The notes: generated by a model not told the origin, from the sequence alone. DNA of 48,249 nucleotides from Fen-1077 sp050014355 (GCA_050014355.1 JBEKDL010000016.1:1-48249), one strand, 5' to 3'. Counted from the first letter of the stretch, positions 1 to 7,035 are shown. Program-made: numbers and translations.

Positions 1-26
1 TACAGTGGGGTTAGACGAGAAACAAA

Positions 27-338
27 TCACTGAGTATGTAAGATGGCAGGGGGGCCAGGATTCAGGTCAAGCAAAGCTTGACCTGTAAAGTGCCACGGGC
101 TCTGCCCGTGGGTATCTACAGCCTTCTTATTTTTTAACCTTTTCAGCCGTGATTCCTCTGCCATGGCTTCGGAACGAGAATTAAATTCCCGATAACAGGC
201 CAGTTTCCAGGGGCCACGGCTTTTAGTCCAGAAGATTTTACCTTCATTATGCCTTCGTAAACGGGCTTCAATATTGTTTGTCTGACCTATGTAAAAACGT
301 CCCTCGTTGTTTTGTAAGATATATACAAAGAAAGGCAT
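27..338 (-). CDS. GIY-YIG domain endonuclease-like protein
   Basis: A 103-residue single-domain GIY-YIG protein of the UPF0213/YhbQ size class, predicted to be a small nuclease fold; the cellular role of such stand-alone domains is poorly defined. The N-terminus has the two signatures, VYIL near residue 6 and FYIGQTNN near residue 15, followed by a conserved Arg in EARLRRH and a Glu in the MAEESRLK helix. The family core ends near residue 72. The last 30 residues (from about THGQSPWHF) are encoded by a hairpin repeat that recurs near 14930-14980, so the natural C-terminus seems to have been replaced or extended by repeat DNA. It lies just downstream of tRNA-Asn on the same strand. Domain call is firm, function is not. 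Confidence 0.8.
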   Translation of the reverse strand: MPFFVYILQNNEGRFYIGQTNNIEARLRRHNEGKIFWTKSRGPWKLACYREFNSRSEAMAEESRLKRLKNKKAVDTHGQSPWHFTGQALLDLNPGPPAILHTQ

Positions 339-356
339 AGCTGGTTTAATAAAACA

Positions 357-432
357 TGGCTCCCGAGGAAGGACTCGAACCTTCGACCAAGCGGTTAACA
401 GCCGCCCGCTCTACCGACTGAGCTACTCGGGA
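357..432 (-). tRNA. tRNA-Asn (GTT)
   Basis: The minus strand folds as a full cloverleaf: acceptor TCCCGAG pairs with CTCGGGA, the D arm carries AGCTCAGTCGGTAGAGC, the anticodon loop CTGTTAA gives anticodon GTT, and the T loop is GTTCGAGTC. Discriminator G (position 360) is followed by an encoded CCA (359-357). A TATATT box about 10 bases upstream is probably its promoter -10. Upstream lie three partial copies of this tRNA (next entry). Confidence 0.95.
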
Positions 433-650
433 TCGTTAAATATACCCTCCAGCCAAGCGGTTAATCCCGATTCATCGGGACTCTACCGACTGAGCTACTC
501 GGGATCGTTAAATATACCCTCCAGCCAAGCGGTTAATCCCGATTCATCCCGATTCATCGGGACTGAGCTACTCGGGATCGTTAAATATACCCTCCAGCCA
601 AGCGGTTAATCCCGATTCATCCCGATTCATCGGGACTGAGCTACTCGGGA
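433..650 (-). repeat. Three tandem 72-73 bp copies of tRNA-Asn promoter plus 5' half
   Basis: Units run 431-502, 503-575 and 576-650. Read on the minus strand, each starts with the tRNA-Asn 5' end (TCCCGAGTAGCTCAGT; the unit nearest the tRNA also keeps CGGTAGAG), then a TCCCGATGAATCGGGA hairpin in place of the 5' anticodon arm, then the tRNA's TTAACCGCTTGG, then the AT-rich stretch with TATATT that precedes the true tRNA. The T arm and 3' acceptor are absent, so no unit can make a complete tRNA. Units 2 and 3 share a 10-bp internal duplication and the loss of CGGTAGAG. Seen directly in the sequence; any function is unknown. Confidence 0.85.
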
Positions 651-724
651 AGGTGATAAATAATCCCTGATATTATCGCTTTTTCAGGCTGTTTAGTCAA
701 GTTACTGCGTTCGTCGCTTAAAGC

Positions 725-733
725 TGGTATAAT
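725..733 (+). promoter_or_regulatory. Extended -10 promoter for the rhomboid gene
   Basis: TGGTATAAT (a TGn motif joined to a perfect TATAAT at 728-733) lies about 40 bases before the rhomboid start. No strong -35 is visible at the right distance, as is usual for extended -10 promoters. Confidence 0.55.
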
Positions 734-771
734 ATAAATATACTTCAAGGACAAAGAGGAGAAATCAATAA

Positions 772-1410
772 GTGCCCTTAGACGATAGAGATTACATGAG
801 GAGGTCATCCCGGTCTTCGAGGGGGAACCGGGGTACGGGGGGCTACGAGTGGTTCACGCAAAATCCGGTGCTGGTGCTGATTGCCGTGAATATCGTATTT
901 TTTCTGGCAACGAGCATCCAGTCTAACCTGTTAAACCTGCTGGGGCTGGCACCTTCGCTTTTCCTGGAAAGGCCATGGACAATCATCACAAGCATGTTCG
1001 TCCACGCCAATTTCCTGCATATCTTCGGCAATATGCTGACGCTGTTTTTCTTCGGCCAGGCTTTAAAGCAGCTGGTAGGCCCGAACCGTTTCCTGGCGGT
1101 CTATTTCATCGGCGGGATAATAGGGAACATCGCTTTTATACTGTTGAAAATATCCTCACACAGCGTGGTAATAGGCGCTTCCGGGGCGATTTATGCCGTG
1201 GCCGGGGCGCTAGTGGTGCTGGTGCCCACCATGAGGGTATTAATGTGGTTCATCGCCCCCATGCCTTTATGGATCGTAGTGCTTCTGTTTTTCATACTCT
1301 GGTCGTTTGTCCCCGGGGTGGCATGGCAGGCCCACATGGGCGGTCTGGCTGCCGGGCTGGTGGCGGGGTACATTTTCCGGCGAAGCGGGCGCTATTACTA
1401 TTTACGATAA
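772..1410 (+). CDS. Rhomboid family intramembrane serine protease
   Basis: A 212-residue polytopic membrane protein with about six hydrophobic segments and a short Arg/Ser-rich cytoplasmic N-terminus. The catalytic Ser is in GASGAIY (Ser137) and the catalytic His in AHMGGL (His188). The HANFLHIFGNM segment (residues 78-88) matches the conserved region around the oxyanion-stabilising His/Asn. Rhomboids cut single-pass membrane proteins inside the bilayer; the substrate here is unknown. The start used is GTG with AGAGGAG about 10 bases upstream; an ATG eight codons later, inside an AGGAGG-like stretch, is possible. It stands alone behind its own extended -10 promoter and is followed by a tRNA cluster. 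Confidence 0.9.
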   Translation: MPLDDRDYMRRSSRSSRGNRGTGGYEWFTQNPVLVLIAVNIVFFLATSIQSNLLNLLGLAPSLFLERPWTIITSMFVHANFLHIFGNMLTLFFFGQALKQLVGPNRFLAVYFIGGIIGNIAFILLKISSHSVVIGASGAIYAVAGALVVLVPTMRVLMWFIAPMPLWIVVLLFFILWSFVPGVAWQAHMGGLAAGLVAGYIFRRSGRYYYLR

Positions 1411-1545
1411 GAATATAATCAAGAACTTTGCCTCCCGCCGGGGCGGCAACGACAATCCGGGGGGCTCATTTCAGCTTGACTTTTACGTTGGCCGTATCTA
1501 TAATACTTAAGTTGCCTGTTTGATTTTTTACGATGCTTATCTGGT

Positions 1546-1617
1546 GCCCGAGTAGCGCAATGGTAGCGCAACTGATTTGTAATCAGTAGGTTGGGGGTTC
1601 GAGTCCCTTCTCGGGCT
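1546..1617 (+). tRNA. tRNA-Thr (TGT)
   Basis: Acceptor GCCCGAG pairs with CTCGGGC. The anticodon loop TTTGTAA between ACTGA and TCAGT stems gives TGT, and the T loop is GTTCGAGTC. No CCA is encoded (discriminator T, then GG). First of three consecutive tRNAs upstream of tuf. Confidence 0.93.
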
Positions 1618-1642
1618 GGTTTTTAAGCCGTGGGTTTTACCG

Positions 1643-1729
1643 GGAGGGGTGCCGGAGCGGCCAATCGGAGCAGACTGTAAATCTGCCGGCCTAAGGCCTA
1701 CACAGGTTCGAATCCTGTCCCCTCCACCA
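1643..1729 (+). tRNA. tRNA-Tyr (GTA)
   Basis: A long variable-arm tRNA: acceptor GGAGGGG pairs with CCCCTCC, anticodon loop CTGTAAA gives GTA, the variable arm CCGGCCTAAGGCCTA is of class II size, the T loop is GTTCGAATC, and the 3' end is an encoded ACCA. Confidence 0.94.
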
Positions 1730-1758
1730 TGTTGTAAGCGAACCACCAGTTGCAGGTA

Positions 1759-1788
1759 TAGACAAATAGTCGTTAAAATCTGTATAAT
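1759..1788 (+). promoter_or_regulatory. Sigma-70-type promoter of the tRNA-Thr/tuf operon
   Basis: TAGACA (1759-1764), an 18-base spacer and a perfect TATAAT (1783-1788), about 10 bases before tRNA-Thr(GGT). The same TAGACA-18-TATAAT arrangement is seen before rsmI (44509-44538). Confidence 0.75.
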
Positions 1789-1797
1789 AAAACCGAC

Positions 1798-1870
1798 GCC
1801 CACCTAGCTCAGTCGGTAGAGCACATTCTTGGTAAGAATGGGGTCATCGGTTCGAATCCGATGGTGGGCT
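1798..1870 (+). tRNA. tRNA-Thr (GGT), co-transcribed with tuf
   Basis: Acceptor GCCCACC pairs with GGTGGGC, anticodon loop TTGGTAA gives GGT, and the T loop is GTTCGAATC. It ends only 20 bases before the tuf start, so the two almost certainly share a transcript that is cut by tRNA processing; tRNA-tuf linkage is common in bacteria. Confidence 0.95.
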
Positions 1871-1890
1871 CGGAAAAAAGGGAGGAAGAA

Positions 1891-3096
1891 ATGGCAAAGC
1901 AGAAATTTGACAGGTCAAAACCGCATGTAAACGTGGGCACCATCGGGCACGTTGACCACGGTAAAACGACCCTGACCGCGGCGATAACGCTGGTTTTATC
2001 CAAGCAGAACACGAAGACCACGTTCCGCCCCTTCGATAGCATCGATAACGCCCCGGAAGAAAAGGCGAGGGGCATGACCATCGCTATCCAACACGTCGAA
2101 TACGAGACGGAAAAGCGGCATTATGCCCATATCGACTGCCCCGGCCATGCCGACTTCATTAAAAACATGATTTCCGGCGCAGCCCAGATGGACGGCGCCA
2201 TACTCGTCGTCAGCGCGCCGGATGGCCCCATGCCCCAGACCAGAGAGCATGTCCTGCTGGCCCACCAGGTGCTCGTCCCTTACATCGTCGTCGCCCTGAA
2301 CAAGGTGGACATGATGGAAGACGAAGAGCTCCTCGAGCTCGTCGAAGTGGAAGTCAGAGAGATTTTAACCAAAAATGATTTCCCCGGTGATAAAACACCG
2401 GTGATACGCGTGAGCGCGCTCAAGGCGCTGGAATGCGGCTGCGGCAAGAAGGACTGTAAATGGTGCGGCCCGATACTGAAACTGATGGACGCCGTGGATA
2501 GCTTTATACCGGTGCCCCCTCGTGCTAAAGACCAGCCCTTCCTGATGCACGTGGAAGACGTTTTCAGCATTAAGGGGCGGGGCACCGTGCCGACGGGCAG
2601 GGTAGAGCGCGGCGTGATTAAAGTCGGTGATGAAGTCGATATCGTCGGTCTGCACCATGAGCCGCGCCGGGTCACCGTCACGGGTCTGGAAATGTTCCAT
2701 AAGAGCCTTGACCAGGCCGAGGCGGGAGATGCCATCGGCGCCCTCTTAAGGGGCGTGGAGCGGGAAGACATCGAGCGCGGCATGGTACTGGCGGCGCCGG
2801 GCTCGATTAAGCCGCATACCTATGCCGAGGCCCAGGTCTACGTTTTAACCAAGGACGAGGGCGGCCGACACACTCCTTTCTTCAACGGCTATAAGCCCCA
2901 GTTCTACATCCGGACGACCGATGTCACCGGCACCATCGAGTTGCCGCAAGGGGTGGAGATGGTCATGCCCGGCGATAACATCACCATGAAAATAAAGCTG
3001 ATTTATCCCGTAGCCCTGGAAAAAGGTCTGCGGTTCGCAATCCGTGAAGGAGGTAGGACGGTAGGTGCCGGCACCATCGCCAGCATCATCGAGTAA
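1891..3096 (+). CDS. tuf: Elongation factor Tu
   Basis: EF-Tu (401 residues) is the GTPase that delivers aminoacyl-tRNA to the ribosome. All G motifs are present: GHVDHGKT (P loop, near residue 18), the effector segment with RGMTI, DCPGHADF, NKVD and the SALK motif; domains 2 and 3 follow. The start is the ATG giving MAKQKFDRSKPH, with GGAGGAAGAA upstream; an in-frame start 30 bases earlier would lie in the tRNA. Unusual: just after SALKALE there is a Cys-rich stretch with Cys182, Cys184, Cys189 and Cys192 (C-x-C-x4-C-x2-C), a possible zinc knuckle, in place of the usual short acidic linker before the helix ending DSFIP. First protein gene of a translation operon. Confidence 0.98.
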   Translation: MAKQKFDRSKPHVNVGTIGHVDHGKTTLTAAITLVLSKQNTKTTFRPFDSIDNAPEEKARGMTIAIQHVEYETEKRHYAHIDCPGHADFIKNMISGAAQMDGAILVVSAPDGPMPQTREHVLLAHQVLVPYIVVALNKVDMMEDEELLELVEVEVREILTKNDFPGDKTPVIRVSALKALECGCGKKDCKWCGPILKLMDAVDSFIPVPPRAKDQPFLMHVEDVFSIKGRGTVPTGRVERGVIKVGDEVDIVGLHHEPRRVTVTGLEMFHKSLDQAEAGDAIGALLRGVEREDIERGMVLAAPGSIKPHTYAEAQVYVLTKDEGGRHTPFFNGYKPQFYIRTTDVTGTIELPQGVEMVMPGDNITMKIKLIYPVALEKGLRFAIREGGRTVGAGTIASIIE

Positions 3097-3099
3097 TCC

Positions 3100-3267
3100 A
3101 TGGCAAAAAAAGCTGAAGCTAGAGGCGTGATTTACCTTGCCTGTCCTGAATGCAAGGAGCGGGTATACACGACCAGTAAAAACAGGAAAAACGATACGCA
3201 GCGTTTAGAGCTTAACAAGTATTGCCCGCGCTGCCGGGTGCACCGGATGTTCAAGGAAGCGAAATAG
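3100..3267 (+). CDS. rpmG: 50S ribosomal protein L33
   Basis: A 55-residue protein starting MAKKAEARG and ending MFKEAK, of normal L33 length. It has the zinc-ribbon form of L33, with CPEC near residue 15 and CPRC near residue 42 as the four ligands. The zinc-binding (C+) form is usually contrasted with a C- paralogue induced under zinc limitation; none is visible here. It starts four bases after the tuf stop codon, with no clear Shine-Dalgarno of its own in that gap, so it probably depends on coupling to tuf. secE follows after 10 bases. Confidence 0.96.
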   Translation: MAKKAEARGVIYLACPECKERVYTTSKNRKNDTQRLELNKYCPRCRVHRMFKEAK

Positions 3268-3277
3268 GTCAACGGCG

Positions 3278-3493
3278 ATGACGCAACAGGCAGTTACGAC
3301 AAAAAAAGGGTTCCGGCTCTTTACCTACATCGGTGAGATTGTTAACGAGCTGAAAAAGGTAGTCTGGCTCTCCAGAAGAGAGGTAGTCTACCTGACGGGG
3401 CTGGTGCTGCTGGTGACCATTATCGCGGGAGTCATTCTAGGGGCGTTGGACTTCGGTTTCTCCGCGCTGGTGGACAAGCTTTTCATCAGATGA
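3278..3493 (+). CDS. secE: Preprotein translocase subunit SecE
   Basis: Short single-span SecE of 71 residues. SecE clamps the SecY channel in the cytoplasmic membrane. An amphipathic stretch (YIGEIVNELKKVVWLSRREV, residues 16-35) is the conserved family signature and is followed by one membrane span (about residues 38-60). Most bacterial SecE proteins outside the enterics have this one-span form. It sits in the standard rpmG-secE-nusG order. Confidence 0.95.
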   Translation: MTQQAVTTKKGFRLFTYIGEIVNELKKVVWLSRREVVYLTGLVLLVTIIAGVILGALDFGFSALVDKLFIR

Positions 3494-3578
3494 GGGACCT
3501 GCCTCGGGAGGGATTGAGGACGTTCGATGTGCGGCATAATCACTATTTCCCCCCAGAGAGTCGGTAGCGAGGTTATTT

Positions 3579-4112
3579 GTGGCGGATAACGATAAAAAAT
3601 GGTATGTAATCCATACCTATTCCGGGCATGAAGAACGTGTCAAGAAGAACCTGGAACAGCGTGTTAAGTTCATGGACACGGGGACCGAAATCGGCCAGGT
3701 GGTGATACCCACCGAGGAAGAGATAGAGGTCAAGGCCGGGAGGCGGCGCACGGTAACACGGAAAATACTGCCCGGCTACGTTCTCGTTCAGATGAAGATG
3801 GATGAGAATACGTGGAGCGTCGTGCGCAATACGCCGGGGGTGACGGGTTTCGTGGGGAGCGGCAATACGCCCACGCCTTTACAGGAAAAGGAAGTGAGCG
3901 AGATACTAAAGCAGATGTCCGCTGAAGCTCCGAAGGTAAAAGTGGGCTTCCGCAAGGGGCAGAGCGTACGGGTCACGGACGGGCCGTTTATCGATTTCGT
4001 GGGCGTGGTGGACGAGATAAACACGGAAAAAGGCAAAGCCAAGGTGCTTCTCTCCTTATTCGGCCAGGAAACGCCGGTGGAGCTTGACTTTTTACAGATA
4101 GACAAGCTTTAA
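3579..4112 (+). CDS. nusG: Transcription termination/antitermination protein NusG
   Basis: NusG (177 residues) binds RNA polymerase and links it to Rho or to the ribosome. The NGN domain (residues 1-110) begins with KKWYVIHTYSGHEERVKKNL and includes ILPGYVLVQM; the KOW domain (about 125-177) has VRVTDGPFIDFVGVV and ends LDFLQIDKL, as is typical. The start is GTG preceded by CGAGGTT; no in-frame ATG fits the conserved N-terminus. The 85 bases between secE and nusG contain no gene. Confidence 0.96.
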   Translation: MADNDKKWYVIHTYSGHEERVKKNLEQRVKFMDTGTEIGQVVIPTEEEIEVKAGRRRTVTRKILPGYVLVQMKMDENTWSVVRNTPGVTGFVGSGNTPTPLQEKEVSEILKQMSAEAPKVKVGFRKGQSVRVTDGPFIDFVGVVDEINTEKGKAKVLLSLFGQETPVELDFLQIDKL

Positions 4113-4162
4113 GTTAAAAGTTAAAAGTCAAAGGTTAAAAATAAAGGTTAAAAGTTAACAAT
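4111..4162. repeat. AAAGTTAAAAGTC-type simple repeat between nusG and rplK
   Basis: Degenerate repetition of AAGTTAAAAGTCAAAGGTTAAAA directly after the nusG stop. Similar A-rich tracts occur at 5393-5430, 29605-29660, 30116-30160, 42578-42606 and 43980-44030, always in intergenic DNA. Confidence 0.6.
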
Positions 4163-4216
4163 TGGGAGAGTCGGAAACGCGCAGGCGCTTCGGCGGGCTA
4201 TCCCAGGAGAATATAA

Positions 4217-4639
4217 ATGGCAAAAAAAGTAAAGACAATCGTCAAGCTGCAAATCCCGGCGGGTCAGGCCAATCCCGCGCCGCCGGTCGGCCCGGCGCTC
4301 GGCCAGCACGGGCTGAACATCATGGCCTTCTGCAAAGAGTACAACGAGCGCACGGCAGGACAGGCTGGCTCCATCATACCGGTGGAGATAACCGTTTATG
4401 AAGACCGTTCTTTCACGTTCGTGTGCCGGACACCGCCGGCCTCGGACCTGCTTAAAAAAGCTCTGAAACTGGAAAAAGCGAGCGGGCGCCCCGGGCACGA
4501 CGAAGCCGGTGTGCTGACAAAAAAGCAGCTCCGTGAGCTCGCCGAGATTAAATCCAAAGACCTGAATATCAAGAGTATCGAAGCTGCGGAGCGCATCATC
4601 GCCGGGACGGCGCGCAGCATGGGAATAAAGGTGGAGTAA
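4217..4639 (+). CDS. rplK: 50S ribosomal protein L11
   Basis: L11 (140 residues) forms the GTPase-associated centre of the large subunit. The N-terminal domain shows KLQIPAGQANPAPPVGPALGQHG with the flexible proline-rich linker region near residue 20; the C-terminal rRNA-binding domain ends with KDLNIKSIEAAERIIAGTARSMG. Length is normal. AGGAG lies 8 bases before the ATG. An A-rich repeat separates it from nusG, but no terminator is visible, so it probably remains in the operon. rplA starts one base after its stop. Confidence 0.97.
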   Translation: MAKKVKTIVKLQIPAGQANPAPPVGPALGQHGLNIMAFCKEYNERTAGQAGSIIPVEITVYEDRSFTFVCRTPPASDLLKKALKLEKASGRPGHDEAGVLTKKQLRELAEIKSKDLNIKSIEAAERIIAGTARSMGIKVE

Positions 4640-4640
4640 G

Positions 4641-5354
4641 ATGGCAACGCACGGAAAGAAATACCTGGAAACTACCAAGCTGGTCGAGGCCGGAAAGGCC
4701 TACCCACCGGACGAAGCGGTAACGCTGGTGAAAAAAACGGCGCGCGCCAAGTTCGACGAGACGGTCGAGCTGCACCTGCGCATGGGGCTCGACCCTAAAA
4801 ACGCGCAACAGCAGCTAAGGGGGGTCGCCCTCCTGCCGCACGGTCTGGGCAAGAAGGTACGCGTGCTCGTCTTTGCGCAGGGCGAGGCGGAGAGGGTAGC
4901 GCAGGGCGCCGGGGCGGATGTGGTGGGCGGGGACGACCTGATAAAGAAAATCGAGGAGGGGTGGATTGAGTTCGATACGGCCATCGCGGTGCCGGAGATG
5001 ATGGGCCGGGTGGGCAGGCTCGGTAAAGTGCTGGGCAGGAAAGGGCTGATGCCTAATCCAAAGGCGGGGACGGTGGTGGGGATGAACGATTTGCCGAGGG
5101 TCATCGAGGACGCGCGGAAGGGCAGGGTGGAGTACAAGCTGGACAGGACAGCCATCATCCATGTGCCGCTGGGGAAGGCGAGCTTCGAGGTGAGAGCGCT
5201 GCTGGACAACCTGACGGCGGTGATGGAGGCGGTGGTGAAGGCCAAGCCGAGCGGGGCGAAGGGGCAGTACGTGAAGAGCGCCTTCATCACGACGACGATG
5301 GGGCCGGGCATTAAGCTGGACCTTTCGACAGCGCTGGCGCTAAGCGCGGCATAG
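4641..5354 (+). CDS. rplA: 50S ribosomal protein L1
   Basis: L1 (237 residues) binds 23S rRNA at the stalk that moves E-site tRNA and in many bacteria also represses its own operon. Visible signatures are GRKGLMPNPKAGTV near residue 135, the RVEYKLDRTAIIHVPLG strand and the C-terminal VKSAFITTTMGPGIKLD. It begins one base after rplK (translational coupling; GGTGGAG upstream) and is followed by a strong terminator, so the first half of the ribosomal cluster ends here. Confidence 0.97.
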   Translation: MATHGKKYLETTKLVEAGKAYPPDEAVTLVKKTARAKFDETVELHLRMGLDPKNAQQQLRGVALLPHGLGKKVRVLVFAQGEAERVAQGAGADVVGGDDLIKKIEEGWIEFDTAIAVPEMMGRVGRLGKVLGRKGLMPNPKAGTVVGMNDLPRVIEDARKGRVEYKLDRTAIIHVPLGKASFEVRALLDNLTAVMEAVVKAKPSGAKGQYVKSAFITTTMGPGIKLDLSTALALSAA

Positions 5355-5432
5355 ATTTAGGGAACAGGGTTGAGGGTTAAGGGGATAGGAAAGCTCAAAA
5401 GTCAAAACCACAGCTTAAAAGTCAAAACTAAG

Positions 5433-5457
5433 AGAGGGGCAAAAGCCCCTCTTTTTT
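5433..5457 (+). terminator. Rho-independent terminator after rplA
   Basis: A perfect 8-bp stem AGAGGGGC / GCCCCTCT with an AAAA loop, followed by TTTTTT. It separates tuf-rplA from rplJ-rplL. Confidence 0.9.
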
Positions 5458-5469
5458 GTTGTGTCAAGA

Positions 5470-5780
5470 AAGATAAACTCTAAACTCTAAACTCTAAATT
5501 CTAGAGAGGAAAAGGCAGACCTCACCCCCTGACCCCCTCTCCAAACGGGGCATTGAAAGAAACTTAGCTATTTTGTTTGGAGAGGGGGGATTAATTGAGA
5601 GTCCCGATGTTGACGGGACTCTCGCGGCGCACTCCCGCTTTTTTGTTGACCTCACGCCATGACCCACTCTCTGTGTACGGAGAGGGGGGAGAAGGTGGGG
5701 GTGAGGATGATGGTAATGAGCGGATTCTCACGGTCGCTGACACGACCTCAGAATGACGGATGGGAAAAGGGGGGTGTTGA
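5470..5780. repeat. Block of dispersed intergenic repeats before the L10 leader
   Basis: This gap holds repeats rather than genes: an AAACTCTAAACTCT run (5474-5503), a CACCCCCTGACCCCCTCTCC...TTTGGAGAGGGG inverted repeat (5521-5589), a 10-bp perfect hairpin GAGAGTCCCG/CGGGACTCTC (5597-5623), a second CTCTCTGTGTACGGAGAG copy (5660-5690) and a GGATTCTCACGGTCGC...CCTCAGAATGACGG copy (5721-5761). All these families recur elsewhere in the window. Confidence 0.7.
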
Positions 5781-5799
5781 GGGTCAGAACGACGGAACC

Positions 5800-5828
5800 T
5801 TTACAGTTATTCGTTATTGTGTTAGAAT
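5800..5828 (+). promoter_or_regulatory. Promoter of the rplJ-rplL operon
   Basis: TTTACA (5800-5805), a 17-base spacer and TAGAAT (5823-5828), directly upstream of the L10 leader. Confidence 0.7.
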
Positions 5829-5839
5829 ATTCCTAACTG

Positions 5840-5975
5840 AATAAAGAGTCCCAAGACAGCAGGTGTCCCGATAAAGTCGGGACTTAATAGGTAAAATGCC
5901 TGCCGAGGATGCAACAAAAAGTATTTTGTTTTGTCCTTGGGCAGCGCGCTCAAGGACTTTTTATTAGAGAATAGG
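5840..5975 (+). promoter_or_regulatory. Ribosomal protein L10 leader
   Basis: The untranslated leader between promoter and rplJ carries the segments expected of the L10 leader RNA: GACAGCAGGTG, a GTCCCGATAAAGTCGGGAC hairpin, TAATAGGTAAAATGCCTGCCG pairing back to CAGCAGG, and GTCCTTGGGCAGCGCGCTCAAGGAC before a T-rich stretch (TTTTTATT), which could act as an attenuator. The L10-L12 complex binds such leaders to repress its own operon. Boundaries are estimates. Confidence 0.75.
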
Positions 5976-6006
5976 GAACAGGGTAGAGGGCAAGCAGGAG
6001 GCTGAT

Positions 6007-6531
6007 ATGGCCACAGAAAAGAAAGTAAAAATCGTCAAGGGACTAGAGGAGATTTTGTCTAAGTGCAGTATCGGCATCATGACGGACTACCGCGGGCTGA
6101 CCACCACCGAACTGAACGCTTTACGTAAGAAACTAAGAGAGGCGAAAGTCGATTACAAGGTGGTCAAAAACACGCTGGCGCTGATTGCGGCGAAAAATGC
6201 CGGCATGGAACATACAGCGGACTCTTTCAAAGGGCCGATGGCGGTAGTTTTCGGCTATGGTGAAATACCCGATGCCGCCAAAGCCCTGACCGAATATATC
6301 CGCAGCACCAAGTCGACCATGAGCATCAAGGGCGGCTTTTTAAGGGACAGGGTCCTGACGACTAAAGAAATCGAGGCGCTGGCCAAGCTGCCATCCAAGG
6401 CGGTACTGATAAGCCAGGTAATGGCGGGAATACAGAGCCCGATTGCCGGGCTGGTAAATGTACTGGCGGCCCCGATAAGGGGTATGATGCAGGTTTTACA
6501 GGGTAGAATTCAACAGTTGGAGGGAAAGTAA
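6007..6531 (+). CDS. rplJ: 50S ribosomal protein L10
   Basis: L10 (174 residues) anchors L7/L12 dimers on the ribosomal stalk. The N-terminal RNA-binding part has DYRGLTTTELNALRKKLREA and VVKNTLALIA near residue 55; the C-terminal helix that holds L12 dimers ends PIRGMMQVLQGRIQQLEGK. GCAGGAGG lies 6 bases before the ATG. One base separates it from rplL, whose Shine-Dalgarno GGAGGG lies in the last rplJ codons. Expression is probably under the L10 leader just upstream. Confidence 0.97.
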   Translation: MATEKKVKIVKGLEEILSKCSIGIMTDYRGLTTTELNALRKKLREAKVDYKVVKNTLALIAAKNAGMEHTADSFKGPMAVVFGYGEIPDAAKALTEYIRSTKSTMSIKGGFLRDRVLTTKEIEALAKLPSKAVLISQVMAGIQSPIAGLVNVLAAPIRGMMQVLQGRIQQLEGK

Positions 6532-6532
6532 A

Positions 6533-6997
6533 ATGGCAGACGAAGTAAAGACCGAAGAAGGCAAAGCAGAAGCGGAAGAGCCTAAAAAAGCCAAAGCGAC
6601 CAAGGCCGATAAAGCGAAGAAATCAGGGACTATCGAGGAGATAATGACGGCCATCAAAGGCATGAACGTGCTGGAGCTGGCGGAGCTCGTCAAAGCGCTG
6701 GAGGCCGAGTTCGGCGTAAGCGCCGCGGCGCCAGCAGCCGTAGCGGCAGCCCCCGCAGCAGCCGCCGCGCCGGCAGCCGAAGAAAAGACAGAATTTACCG
6801 TCGTTCTCACCGAGGTTGGCGCGAACAAGATCAACGTTATCAAGGCCGTCCGTGAACTGACCAGCCTGGGACTAAAAGAATCGAAGGACCTGGTTGAAGC
6901 GGCCCCGAAACCGGTTAAAGAAAACGTCAACAAGGATGAAGCGGCGGCAGCCAAGAAGAAACTGGAAGACGCCGGCGCCAAAGCGGAAGTAAAGTAA
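6533..6997 (+). CDS. rplL: 50S ribosomal protein L7/L12 with N-terminal extension
   Basis: L7/L12 (154 residues) is the multimeric stalk protein that recruits translation GTPases. The dimerisation domain (TIEEIMTAIKGMNVLELAELV, from residue 33), the Ala/Pro hinge (about 66-85) and the C-terminal factor-binding domain (EKTEFTVVLTEVGANKINVIK onward, with GLKESKDLVEAAPKPVKE) are all standard. Unusual is an added N-terminal tail of about 30 residues rich in Lys, Glu and Ala before the canonical start. The strong GGAGGG site 8 bases before ATG 6533 supports the long form. A terminator follows; rpoB/rpoC, often next in bacteria, are not here. Confidence 0.96.
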   Translation: MADEVKTEEGKAEAEEPKKAKATKADKAKKSGTIEEIMTAIKGMNVLELAELVKALEAEFGVSAAAPAAVAAAPAAAAAPAAEEKTEFTVVLTEVGANKINVIKAVRELTSLGLKESKDLVEAAPKPVKENVNKDEAAAAKKKLEDAGAKAEVK

Positions 6998-7035
6998 AAA
7001 TTTTTCCGATTTTAATTTAAAGCAGCTAACGTTAG

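Noticed and set aside
307..609. Open reading frame of 100 codons with internal repeats
   Set aside because: It lies antisense over tRNA-Asn and its decayed copies; the repeated peptide merely mirrors the DNA repeat.
433..650. Tandem repeats resembling a CRISPR array
   Set aside because: Units are nearly identical along their whole length, with no variable spacers, and clearly derive from the adjacent tRNA-Asn.
2280..2783. Long antisense frame across tuf
   Set aside because: High-GC codon shadow of EF-Tu, no ribosome site, low-complexity Ser/Thr/Pro-rich product.
4700..5311. Antisense frame across rplA
   Set aside because: Shadow of a strongly conserved ribosomal protein gene.
5597..5640. 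GAGAGTCCCG hairpin as a second terminator
   Set aside because: The T-run comes 14 bases after the stem, and the hairpin belongs to a repeat family; it is not placed right for termination.
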